The position numbers and the translations under genes were made by a program. Shown one piece after another: positions 1 through 10,479 of a stretch of DNA of 47,759 bases (position 1 is the first letter of the stretch; every line of letters begins with the position of its first letter). The notes beneath the pieces were generated by a model that saw only the letters and a list, made by a program, of their open reading frames with translations, was not told the DNA's origin and searched no databases. Source of the DNA: Ichthyophonus hoferi (Eukaryota; Opisthokonta; Ichthyosporea; Ichthyophonida; Ichthyophonidae); assembly GCA_002751075.1 (NCBI GenBank), contig NAOQ01000091.1, positions 54,425-102,183 of the forward strand. The letters are read 5' to 3'.

Positions 1-27
1 TTTTTTTTTTTTTTTTTTTTTTTTTTT
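1..27. repeat. poly(T) tract
   Basis: The window opens with an uninterrupted run of T. It lies directly against the first copy of the 28-890 duplication and could be the poly(A) tail, on the minus strand, of an inserted retro-sequence. That is only a guess. Confidence 0.8.
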
Positions 28-890
28 GAATATAGAGCTAGAAAATTTAACTGGAATATAGTCCCTTACAACAATACTAGAAACTCCTTTATATGAAAGG
101 TACAACAGCCCCTCAGTGAAAACCAGTGATATTATATTGAGTGAAAACTCAATATGACAGAAACCTAGAGCTGAAGGCCCCTTTATTATGGCAAATGAGT
201 AATGAAAATTATCAGCATAAATATATAAACTTGCTACAATTACAGCCACTAGTACAATAGAGTAGTAACTAAAACAACCGTAATAACAGCAGCGGTAAGA
301 ACAACAGCAACAAGTACCACTACTGCAACTACTACCAAAATCCACAGGAATATTTTCAATCACAACTACGTCAAGGCCAACAACAACAACTACTACTACA
401 GGCAACCCCGGTGTACTACCAGGTCGATATATAGGAGGTTGGTTATTACATCCTGGAAATGTTTATTTTTGGTATCAATAATTTACGCAATTTTCAAATG
501 AAAAATACTACATATCATGTATATCTAACTAAATACCTTGGATATATTAGCCTGAACATCAACCCTCAATATCCTGACTACAACTAACATCTACAAATCA
601 ATATGCTTTGTTTGTTTATATATAGCTAGCAATTGTAACTGGAATATAACCCTCCACACCAATACTGGAAACTCCTTTAGATGAAAGGTACAACAGCTCC
701 TTGGTGAAAGCCAGTGATAATGTATTCGAGTTTCCTCTCAATACGACAGAAGCCCAGAAACAAAGGTCTATTTATCATACTAAGTAAATAAATGGCAGTT
801 AATGGCATAAATACATGTACTTACTACAAGTACAGCGACCAGTACAGGAATCACAATAGAAACAACAAAAACAGCAATAGCAAAAACAAA
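28..890. repeat. direct tandem duplication, two diverged ~280-bp copies
   Basis: Bases about 28-320 and 619-890 align along their length in the same orientation, about 590 bases apart. Shared blocks include AACTGGAATATA, GAAACTCCTTTA, GAAAGGTACAACAGC and CCAGTGATA. Both copies end in CAA/ACA-rich sequence (AACAACAGCAACAAG-like). No open frame spans either copy. The intervening 321-618 is plain AT-rich DNA. It may be two copies of a non-coding repeat or one local duplication. Confidence 0.75.
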
Positions 891-1984
891 AACACATCTG
901 CATCAAGATAAATAACAATAACTGCTACTATAACAACAACAAAAACTTATTGTAACATTAAAAATTAAATAGAGAAAATAGTAATAAGCAATTGCCATGC
1001 ATAGCTTGAGAGGTGAATGATTATTAACCAATTGACGGCACAATTTTCATATATATACATGTTTTATTGACTAATACTTGCTACCTAAAACCCCTTAATA
1101 GTTATGTGTTCTTGAAACTATATATTATGATGCATAGTTCGCATGCATATGACTGAAGCATACCATATAATATATATAGTATGATTTTCACTTTTAATAT
1201 TGTTATTGCTATTGTTATTATTATGATTGTTTTTTATTATTATTATCATGAAACTTACTTTATTATTATTTTAAGTATTTTTATTATTAATACTAATATA
1301 CTATATTATACCATACTATACTATACTATATACACCCATCCACACTCTGACCTATCTATCTATATATCACACACAAGAATAATCGATTAAGATAGTCAAC
1401 ATATACTCATTCTCTCAAAGAATGATATAATATATATTGTGAAGTATCAAGGTCTGCTCATATAGTAGCATATACAATATGGATAGATGTAGTTGTAGCA
1501 AAAAAAAAATTATATATATTGACCACCTCAAGGCATCAATTAAAATTTAATTAATCAATATTACCACATACTTTTTTTTCATAATATGTCTGTACATTAC
1601 AAAAGTCTTTCTACACGTTAAATATACATTTGCGATTATGTATCATGCATTTTATAAGGCCACTTACTAATGCTAGTTAATCTCTCCAGATGATTGGCCC
1701 GACATGGCTGGAGTATTTGACTATGACCAATTGGATTGGTGCTTCTAGTTGTGTATTTACATGATTATAACTATGGGATAATCCTAGATGATAGTCGTCA
1801 AAGAACTCCTCTCTTATCTTGCACCTCCTAATGCTACCCCTACTAAGGAATATTCATTCGTGTATGGTACAGGGACTGCATTGATCAATGTAACCTTATA
1901 TACTCTTTCATAAACCATCCTGACTTACACCCTCAAGTATGTACATATATTCTGGGAGCTAATCACACAGGTTGGAAGTGAGCC
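891..1984. other. gene-free AT-rich stretch
   Basis: No coding signal is seen. It contains low-complexity ATT and TATAC runs (about 1195-1330) that produce short hydrophobic open frames without splice or codon support. From about 1690 the base composition is more coding-like, and this may be decayed internal sequence of the LTR element that follows. Confidence 0.5.
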
Positions 1985-2558
1985 TTAAAGGGGGGAGCTT
2001 TGTTGCTATTAACATTTACAAGAATACTATGAAACATTGCAATACCTGCCCTGTAGCTTTGTTATGTGATATTTCCTTCCCAAAAGCACAGGAAAGGATG
2101 GTTCCTTACTTTGGATTCTTAATGTTCATAGTTTGTTTGGTGCTGCCCAATGGTCCTCACATTACCATCTTTATTATCCACTGGATTGTAGCACTATTGC
2201 TTCTTCAAGGCTGAAGTATCTACATATAGTGATGTTGCCCCAGGAAAAAAAGCTTGCTAGAAACATGTCTGACAATTCTATCATCATATTTATGGTGGCA
2301 GTTATAGCTATCTATATTACCTTAATATATTCCAGCATGACTACTCTATTAATTACAGGTATAAATGCCTAATTAGTTCATGCTGGGTTCTGAATTATTC
2401 TATATATGAAATAATATATTTAGACAGTATAAAAGAGGCTCTGTCTGAGACAGATTAGGGACTCTTGTTTCTGTTGTGATACTGAATAAACGTTATAAAG
2501 TCGTTGTTCTAAATTCTGTGCTTAACAATAGTCAGCTACCACTATCAGATAATTACTA
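1985..2558 (+). mobile_element. LTR retroelement fossil, 3' LTR-like segment
   Basis: A polypurine tract (AAAGGGGGGAG, about 1988-2000) is followed at once by a TG-initial segment. That segment carries a TATA box (TATAAAAGAGG, about 2429), an AATAAA signal (about 2485) and a terminus AATTACTACA at about 2558. This order matches an LTR retrotransposon end, probably Ty1/copia-like given the G-rich purine tract beside TGTT. The body is decayed and no whole gene remains. The age looks old, judged from divergence from its partner at 2900-3215. Confidence 0.5.
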
Positions 2559-2899
2559 CAGGTGCTGAAATTGATATTATTTTGCAATCACTTTCTTCAT
2601 TTAATCTCCTTCCATATCAGTGCCCAGAAGGGCTATCCTGGTGTTTATACACGCGTGCAGAGCATACATGCTGAAGGGGCCAATTGCATGTTAGTAATTA
2701 TGATGCACGTGACAATTTTTTAGTCGATCAATTTGAATATTTCTAATCTACAAAATTAGTAAATCATCTATTTTGTTATGTTCCCAATTAAATCTCTGAC
2801 CTCTGGGTGATAAGAAAATCTAACAGAATATTTTGTTAAGAACATTTGAGCATTCAAAGATTACCTCTTAAATAACTACTGTGATCGAAAATGAGACAC

Positions 2900-3215
2900 C
2901 CAATATAAGTGGCCTATATAAATTTAAATATTTAATTAGTAAGTAAAGCCGAGGATAATGCTGAATATTAAATATGGCCACATAACACATACAAAGTAAA
3001 GTTGGTTTTAGTTAATTATCTAATTAGGTAATAGTGGACTATACAAGACTATATTTAGAAAGCATATAAAGGTTTTGTGAGACAGGTTAGAGACTTTATT
3101 ATGTAGACACTGAGTGAAGAGTATAGTTTTTTGCCTTAAAATCTTTGCTAGCAATAATCTGTGGCCATCTTGGGCATAGATTAGATAATTACAACACAGG
3201 CTGACATTGAAAGAT
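2900..3215 (+). mobile_element. second LTR-like copy, fossil
   Basis: The stretch repeats the landmarks of the preceding LTR in order: TATAAAGG, then GAGACAGGTTAGAGACT (compare GAGACAGATTAGGGACT), then a terminus ATAATTACAACA. Similarity is strongest over the last 150 bases. It is probably a diverged LTR of the same family; internal sequence between the copies is not recognisable. Confidence 0.45.
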
Positions 3216-4089
3216 AAGATGCAACCACAGTTGAAGTGCCTATTTTGACTTTTTTTTTTGGAAAATTACATAACTTTGATATTTTTATAACGGTTTTAGA
3301 AATTTGTACGCAAATTATTTGTAGATAAATTAAAAATTAAAATACTTAATCTAGTATTTATATTTATTCTAGCCAAAAGAGATAATGACAAGAGACTAAA
3401 ATCTAGAAAAATAATGCTGGATCAGGTCATACTCTATGAACTGACTCAATATATACAATAGTTGTGATTCCTGGAGCATAAATATTTCAAATATATATAG
3501 CACACTACCTAGTTATATGGATATTTTAAGCAATTTTGAGAAATGCAATCACGTAAATTCTTAATATTAATTTAAATTCTAATACTTAAAAGGAGATTGA
3601 TAGTTACTTTATAGCATTTAAACTCATTCACTGATGTGTCAATTATTAGCTTATTAACAATCTTCAGCTATATTTTCCAATTGAAACCATCATTCATATG
3701 TTTAAAGTTGACTACTTCTATATAGTCATAATTTCTCAGGGGTGAATAATAATAAAGCAAACATTTGCATGATTAACAGTACCAGGATGAGCTTGAGTCT
3801 TTAATCAGAATGCCCTAAAGCGCTCATATACTCTGTTGGTTTTGTGTGGTATTGTAAATGATTTGCATCAAAGAGATTTCTTGATTCACATGATTAGTAT
3901 TAAAGGATTCCTTAAAACCCTAAATGTAAATGAATATTTTTTGTAGTAGTTTTGAAACCTAGTTTTTTTAACCCAATAGATTGTTTTCTTGGTTTGGCCT
4001 TCAGAAAAAGACTTTCCGTGATCTCAGAGAATTACATCATTAGAAAATTTCCCATTCTTTCCTAATCGTTCTATAACCGTAATATGTTC
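3216..4089. other. gene-free AT-rich stretch
   Basis: I see no exon, RNA gene or clear repeat here. It is AT-rich with short A and T runs. Confidence 0.5.
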
Positions 4090-4400
4090 TATATTACTAC
4101 AGTAGCAGAGCCAGACATCAACATTGTCAATGCCACTTGCCTAGTTATTTGGTTCACATATGACAATGGGTATAGCACGTGCGGTGGCACTAAACATTCA
4201 TGTCTCTATCTGATGCATATTTCCAGCAGTCCCTATTACACTACAGACATGTACAGAGAGAGCCAACATCTGCGTCTGCCTCTACATCACCTTCTATTGA
4301 AAGTAGATCAAGCCAATTAACTATTACTAACGATAGTTTAAAACTATCAACGATCGATTACGAAAATGGAGATTCCGAGGAACTGTGAACAAGGTTAATA
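4090..4400 (+). repeat. dispersed repeat family A, copy 1
   Basis: This stretch is similar to 38995-39300 (+) and to 32270-32570 (-). Shared landmarks include ATTACTACAGT near the start, AGTAGATCAAG-like sequence, and ATGGAGATTCCGA followed by CTGTG.ACAAG near the end. It contains an open frame of 62 codons (4200-4388) that overlaps the part of the family open in other copies, so the family was probably once coding. The family is likely a transposable element, possibly an LTR retroelement, of unassigned type. Confidence 0.5.
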
Positions 4401-4450
4401 GAACTCCTACTGAATTTTCTACTTTCTAAATATGGTATTTTATGTGTGAT

Positions 4451-4490
4451 ACTTCAGAGCCAGGCAGTAATTACTGCCCGGCTCTGAGGT
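4451..4490. repeat. 40-bp near-perfect palindrome
   Basis: The arms ACTTCAGAGCCaGGCAGTAA and TTACTGCCcGGCTCTGAGGT are inverted complements with two mismatches and no spacer. It would form a strong hairpin or cruciform and stands out from the AT-rich surroundings by its GC content. It lies at the junction between repeat A and repeat B, so it may be a terminal or internal hairpin of a mobile element. No protein-coding role is visible. Confidence 0.85.
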
Positions 4491-4499
4491 ATTAAATAA

Positions 4500-4735
4500 T
4501 GTTAGAACCAAAGCGTTCAATACTTTTTTTTTGTTACAGCTTGTCCCTTTATGTTGCAAGATCGTTAACTCCAAATTAGCCCGTAGTTTAAATAGATTTG
4601 TCGATGCACAGTTTAAAAGCACTTAATTGCATTAGAGCTAATATGCCTCAAATAAGGAAATATTTAGTATAACCCAAAATCGGATCAGACATCCCTAGTG
4701 GGTGTCTGTGATTTTATGGATTGTATTACCGAATC
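4500..4735 (+). repeat. dispersed repeat family B, copy 1
   Basis: Matches 38646-38825 on the same strand: GGATCGTTAACTCCAAAT near the start and AGACATCCCT.GTG...GTCTGTG near the end are shared. Its first part (AGAACCAAAGCGTTC followed by a T run) also recurs at 12665-12715. In this place B follows A, while at 38.6-39.3 kb B precedes A. That would fit B being a terminal repeat and A internal sequence of one element, but no full copy is present. Confidence 0.55.
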
Positions 4736-5602
4736 AGAATATTTGATTACTCCTATTTAGGTTATTGAATATATAGACGATCATAAATCTTTACGATATA
4801 TTCATATTCTGTGTGTCACAGATATAATAAAATATTGATATAACCGCTGGCTATGGGGGAATTCAAATTTAATTGTAAAATATCTGTAAATAAATTCAGG
4901 TGATGGATATATTCTCTATTAAAACGGTGTATTTGAATTTGCCTTAACTAATACTATTGTAATTTTCACCCTTTTTAACCAAATTACCCACATTTTAATT
5001 TGCACGAAATGTATATATTTTTTTCAGTTTGTTAGGCTTTGACAGAATCTAAATTAAACTAAAATAAACTCTTATTGGTTATAAATAACAGAATGCAATT
5101 GATTTTAGGATAAAATTTTAAATACGCGCACATCTGTGAACATTAATGTTGCACTATTTTTTCTATCACATAGCGGTAAATTAGCACGAGGTTTTTTGGC
5201 TTAAGAAATGCAAATAACTCAACGGATAAATATAGATAATTATAAACATCTTTAAACACCATCCTAGCAATGGAAAAATAGTAAAATTATCATTTCTTTT
5301 AATATGCAATGTCTTGCTTAATAGCAATAAACAAAAAAAAAAAAAAAACCTCTCAAGACGATAAGCAATGTTTTGGGCTATGAATATATAAGAATTTAGC
5401 TCCAATGGCTCCAATGGCTCCTGTAAGTCGACGAATAAAATCGCATTGTTTTATTTTTAATCTACACGCGAGCAGAGCATAAATAGATGGCTCACTATCC
5501 GGCGAATGCAGAATGTACCTTTGCTTGTAATGTTATGTTATATTGTGTTGATCTTTTGTTACTTAGACAAACGAATATTTTAAATAACTAAAAGAGGCAG
5601 AC
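4736..5602. other. intergenic region upstream of desaturase
   Basis: AT-rich DNA without exons. A TATA-like CATAAATAG lies at 5478-5486, about 120 bases before the desaturase start codon, with moderately GC-rich sequence after it (5490-5520). This is a plausible core promoter, not proven. Confidence 0.4.
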
Positions 5603-7609
5603 ATGGCACCAGATACTACTTCCGTGCGGACTGACCCTATGCAGAATGATGTGTCTACGGTTCCTGGGATGCCTAAATATACCCACAACATACAGAAGGA
5701 TTTCACACGGGTGGACTACCAACAGGTAAGCTGTTACAAGGTCTCTATGACAAGGTATTTTTAAAAATACTATGAATGTGTTTCTGTTTAATTAAAGATG
5801 GCTTCAACGACCATATTTTCCTTAATAAGTTTTAGATTTAATGGGTAAGCGAATCAGTATTATTCTTGCCTTGCATCTATTTGTCTCATTATTGATGGTC
5901 TACTTTTTTTTTTCCTATTTTTTTTTTCTTTTCTATTTGAAGGTCATGTTTTGTTACATGCATGTATATTTAGGTGCATTAGAAAGCAAGTATGTAATGA
6001 GTTTGCTGAGACAGAAAGGATAGCGTGTAATGATTTTAATTAGATAAGGAAATAGAGAACGAATTTGTAGAAACATGCCTTACAGTGTGGTATTTGCTTA
6101 ACTTGTAACCCCGAACGGAAAAGTAGTATTGTACTACAGCATAGCTGAAAAATGTTTGCTGGAGAAAAGCATACACAGAAAACCCAACATACAATAGTCT
6201 TAGCATAATCTATTTTCCCGAGTAATTAGCTAATATTTTATTCTGCTTTTACAGCCACACTGGAAGCGCCGTAAAGCCTTGTTGGCAGCACATCCCGAAA
6301 TTGCATACCTAAACGAACCTGATCGCTCTACTGCTCTATGGACCATTATCCTTGTTGGATTTTTATACTGGTCTGCATATAACATTAAGGTAAGTTACGT
6401 TTATGCAAGAGTAATTTCTGGTCTGGCAGCTGTTAATGGGATTTATATTTATTGCACTTATATTCTCCTTTCCTTTGAGTTCTTCAGTTGCTCTTTCCCC
6501 TTTACTTATTTACACATCTATATATATACATATATATATATATTAAAAAAGACTTTATACACATGTACACTTATTTATGGTTTGTTACACCTATTAATTC
6601 AGTATATATCACTCAAATATCTCAGTTTATTTCACCTACTACCTTGTCTGACATTTAAATTATCAAATTGCTTCTCTCCTCGGAACCATAAACAGCCTTT
6701 ATACACCAGACTAATATTTTAAACAAAGTTAATTTAAGATGTTTAAATAAAGGTGCTGACAAGTAAATATCATCTATACAGGAATACGACTGGTGGGTTA
6801 TCTTTTCTGTAGCCTACTGTGTTGGTGCTACTGCTGACCATGCTCTCTGGGTTCTCATTCACGACTACGGACACGAGACAGTCTTCCATACTAGTTGGCT
6901 TAATAGCGTTTTTCTTCTCATCACCAATATCCCACACATTTTCCCATCTGGCGTCACCTTCACGTATTATCACAGGCAGCATCACATCCATCTCAATGAG
7001 ACATACGATGACCCTGATATTCCTGGACCTTTGGAACAGAAAATTTTTGGTACGACTTCCATTGGTAAGATGGCTTACCTCTTCTTCTTCCCCTTCGTTC
7101 AGGTGTTCAGAACTGTCCGTTATGGTCCCATGTACTGTGACAGATGGGTGGTCTTGAACTACTTAATTAATATCCCTCTGAATTTGAGTGTTCTGTATTT
7201 CTGGGGTCCTCGTGCTTTCTTTTTCCTGTGCGCCAGTTTTTTCTTCTCCATTGGATTTCATCCCCTAGGTGCTCGCTGGATTGCTGAGCACTATGCTCTG
7301 CGCGCAGAGCAGGAAACGTACTCTTATTATGGTCCTATCAACAATGTTGCTTTTAACATTGGCTACCATAATGAGCACCATGATCTGCCTAGGGTCCCAT
7401 GGTCCAAACTACCTACCGTTAAAAAGATAGCCAAAGAGTTCTACGAGCCCCTTTACAGCCATCCTTCATATATCGGCCTTCTTATGGAGTTTTTCTTCAA
7501 CCCTAATTTCACCCTGCAGACCAGAGTTGTTCGCGATTCCAAGTCTCCACTCCAGTCCTTAGTAGATATTTATGAAGAGCGTGATATCGATTTCAAGAAG
7601 AAATTGTAA
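5603..7609 (+). CDS. DEGS1: sphingolipid delta(4)-desaturase (dihydroceramide desaturase)
   Basis: Introduces the 4,5-trans double bond into dihydroceramide to give ceramide, at the ER membrane. Exons are 5603-5725, 6255-6389 and 6782-7609, with GT-AG introns and all junctions in phase 0, giving 361 residues, close to the family length. The N-terminal lipid-desaturase segment (QPHWKRRKALLAAHPEIAYL) matches the family. The three histidine boxes that bind the di-iron centre are present: HDYGH (residues 113-117), HRQHH (150-154) and HNEHH (282-286), and YHNEHHD is the DEGS signature. Hydrophobic stretches lie between the boxes as expected. The first box is unusual: animal DEGS usually has HEIAHN or HDISHN, here HDYGHE. 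The start is the first ATG in frame, in the context ACATGG. The last 33 codons are duplicated just downstream. Confidence 0.93.
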
Positions 7610-7732
7610 ATGGTCTTATTGTCTGGGTCTCGCAGACCAGAGTTGTTTGCGATTCCAAGTCTCCACTCCAGTCCCTAGTAAATATTTATGAAGAGTGTGA
7701 TGTCGATTTCAAGAAGAGATTATAAATGGTCT
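7516..7732 (+). repeat. tandem partial duplication of desaturase 3' end
   Basis: 7516-7616 and 7632-7732 are near-identical direct copies. The first holds the last codons of the desaturase plus TAAATGGTCT; the second lies in its 3' UTR. The second copy keeps an open frame in its own register, ending in RL and TAA, but is offset by 116 bases and so is not in frame with the gene. Several of the few differences are C-to-T or G-to-A, including two CG-to-TG changes. Confidence 0.9.
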
Positions 7733-8198
7733 AGAAAAACTTTAAAAAATTGTAATATCTTCTTATTCTTATTTTAGGTTAAGTGGAGTCTCGGGTCTGC
7801 TTGTGTTAGTGCTACCTGTCAATTTTGTTGCAACTGTTCCTTCTATTGCAGAAAATTCATATTACTGCAAAGATGTTAGGATAGATGCTAACTAGTTTTA
7901 TAAACCACTTATTCATTTTAGATATTTCTTCTATAAGAACAGACTTTAGGCCTATTTTGTTATGGGGCATATGAGTAGTATTGTTCTGGATTTAGTCATT
8001 TTTGAATCTATGGAGCTAAATTGAAATATATATATATACTGCCAATGTGTAACAGTCTATATAGTAAATATATCTTGATCGAAATGGTTTATCCCATTTT
8101 AAGCTATAATATGACTTTAGTTCATGTGTGCTTTCGGTGAGCTCTGCGATACTAATGCACTATTTGTCCTGCCAATTGTTGTCGCCTTCCTTGACTGT

Positions 8199-8338
8199 AG
8201 AATAAATGCCATGTTAATTCTACTTGCCGATGATCTCATAGACAAGTTAGTGGTATAAGCACTTAAGAATGCTTTCTAATATGACCACTGGTAAATAACA
8301 ATATATAAAACTTCAGGGAGGGGTTTGGGGACAATAAA
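8199..8338 (+). terminator. poly(A) signals for the desaturase
   Basis: AATAAA occurs at about 8199 and at 8333-8338, 590 and 725 bases after the stop codon. Either could end the transcript; the second is followed by T-rich sequence. Assignment is by position only. Confidence 0.4.
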
Positions 8339-8339
8339 A

Positions 8340-9629
8340 ACAATTATGATTTGTTGTTTTATATATTTTAATAGAAGGTCGTCAACGGCCTACGAATGTA
8401 ATCTCGTTTAGATTGTCTTAAGCTCTGGGATCTGTCTAATCCTAGCTTCAGATTATTAGTGTTATATGATTCGTAGGATAAATGCGACTAAGATTACTAG
8501 ATTTGAATTGTGTTTGTATCTTACGGCTCTCACCCTGCCAAACATTGTATAAGATTATTTTTACGGGGAAATCATTGAAACCAACTTGTATTTATAATTG
8601 GCTAAATAGTATTAAACGCCATCTGTATCTTACTTACGTTCAGAGTGATGCTTTATATTTAATATTGTATTTAGTATATATATATATATATATAGTATAA
8701 ATAATACATAAGGAACTGTGTGCTTCATTTTTTTCAGTAATATATATATATATATAGACTACTTATTTTTTAGTTTTATTTAATAAACATGTATGTCATT
8801 AATCATTTACTGTTGTTGCTATAGCAGTACACTGACGTGATTATCGAAGTGAGATGGTTGTCTTCTAAGATTCGCTTATTTGGAGAGTATACATATTGTA
8901 CAGTATTATCGTGAATGCATACGTACACTATTGACTAGATAAATGTACTATACTTATATTATAGATAAATTGTCGAAGTATTTCAGCTCCCGTAAGTATT
9001 AGGCTGAATATCTAATGATATCTGGTACGAGTACACATAGTTTATTGTTTGTTTTGCATCGTATCTCTAAATATACAGTGGCGTTTACAATGAGGTCTCA
9101 ATCGGGATGAGTTTGAGATATTAATTAATGATAATTAGTTAATTTCATGATGACTCTAATTATATTCAATTAGGGCCAGAGGTTTAGTGAAGTTTTGCAC
9201 GTAAATTTACTGTGGTTTAAATAACGTTGGAAATCTGAACATTATTGTAATTACACTTTAGTGATTGATGAACATAGGTAGCATTCATTAATTGGATTAA
9301 TGATCCTGATATCACAAAAAGATAACAAAACGATAACACGTTAGATAAAACGTAGATCGAGTATCTTCTCAAATAATATACGTTGTTTAAAGACTTATCT
9401 GGTCGACTGGAATTGACCAGAAACCAAATACTATTTAATCAAAAAAAAAAAAAAAAAAAGACTTAGTCGGGATCCTTTGGGTTATATGGATTAAATGGAT
9501 TAAATTTGAGAAAAAAAAAAATAGCCTCATTGTGTAGTTTGTAGGAATTGGTTATGGTGGTATCGAGGAAACAGTATGTAACTATCAACGTCACCAGGAT
9601 TAAGAGGAAGACTGGGGAGTAAGAAGAAA
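8340..9629. other. gene-free AT-rich stretch
   Basis: Contains two (TA)n runs near 8675-8700 and 8735-8755 and an A run near 9440. I see no exon or RNA gene. Confidence 0.5.
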
Positions 9630-9809
9630 ATGAGAATTAGATTCTCCTCCGACAGCGAAGAAGAGACTCGTAGGAACCTTTTAGAGGAACTTGACTTAAG
9701 TTCTGACGATTTTGTAGACAGACAGACAATCTGTTGGAAGAAGATAAAAATGGCGCAACACATTACTCATTACTACATTTTAAACAATATTATTCTCATT
9801 GGTAAATAG
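9630..9809 (+). CDS. short acidic ORF, unrecognised
   Basis: A 59-codon frame from ATG to TAG. Its first half is rich in acidic and serine residues (SSDSEEETRR, LEELDLSSDDFVD) and its second half is hydrophobic. Acidic Ser/Asp/Glu starts like this are common at the N-terminus of some DNA-transposon transposases (for example piggyBac), but no other transposase segment follows. It could be a remnant, a small first exon, or chance. The local base composition is more coding-like than its flanks. Confidence 0.25.
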   Translation: MRIRFSSDSEEETRRNLLEELDLSSDDFVDRQTICWKKIKMAQHITHYYILNNIILIGK

Positions 9810-10479
9810 TTTTATCCGATAAAAATTATCTTGGTACTACCAATTGGACCAGTGCTCAGTCGTGGGGTTTCCCCGATAGATCCAACATTTATGTTTTACG
9901 AAGAAGGTAGTACATTTGAAGTACATCTATAGGATTGAGGAGTAAGTCTGAGTGAAAGAAATAGTACAAGCAATGCTACCTGTAGTCATCCCTTTATAAT
10001 AAAGACATAGGCTTAAATTCTAATCCTGCCTTTCTTTTTTAGGACCATATTAAGTAAACTGACAGGTCACTAGATTGGCAGAAAACTATATGATGCCAAC
10101 ACAGTCCATTATTAAGAACTGAAAAAAATAATTCAGTAATTCTTTTTACTTCTCGGTATGGAGGAGGAGGACATTTCCGTGTAAGACCATCTTTTGGTCC
10201 ATGAGAATAAGAAGGAAACTTAATGTTATTCTTTCTACGTACATCCAATGAGTCATGCAGATAGAGAATTATTATATCACTTGTTGGTGATCAACTTGAA
10301 GATTTATTCTTGAATCAATACAACTAGCGTTATGTTATGTATCTGTAGATCATGTAGATTTTATATACAACGCAAAATACAACACATCTAGTGTCAAATG
10401 GTGGTTAGTGTGAACATAATATACTCGCAATATTGAATATTGTGGAAAATATATGAATAGGAAAATGTTGAGTTGCAAC
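9810..10479. other. gene-free stretch
   Basis: No exon is supported. A short GC-rich block, GTGGGGTTTCCCCGA (about 9862), forms a small inverted repeat. An open minus-strand frame (10039-10248) has no recognisable domain. Confidence 0.4.

Noticed and set aside
1181-1390. 69-codon hydrophobic frame
   Set aside because: It comes from ATT/TAT simple sequence; no domain or splice context.
6819-7157. 112-codon frame overlapping desaturase exon 3
   Set aside because: Out-of-frame shadow of the real exon; the true frame carries the histidine boxes.
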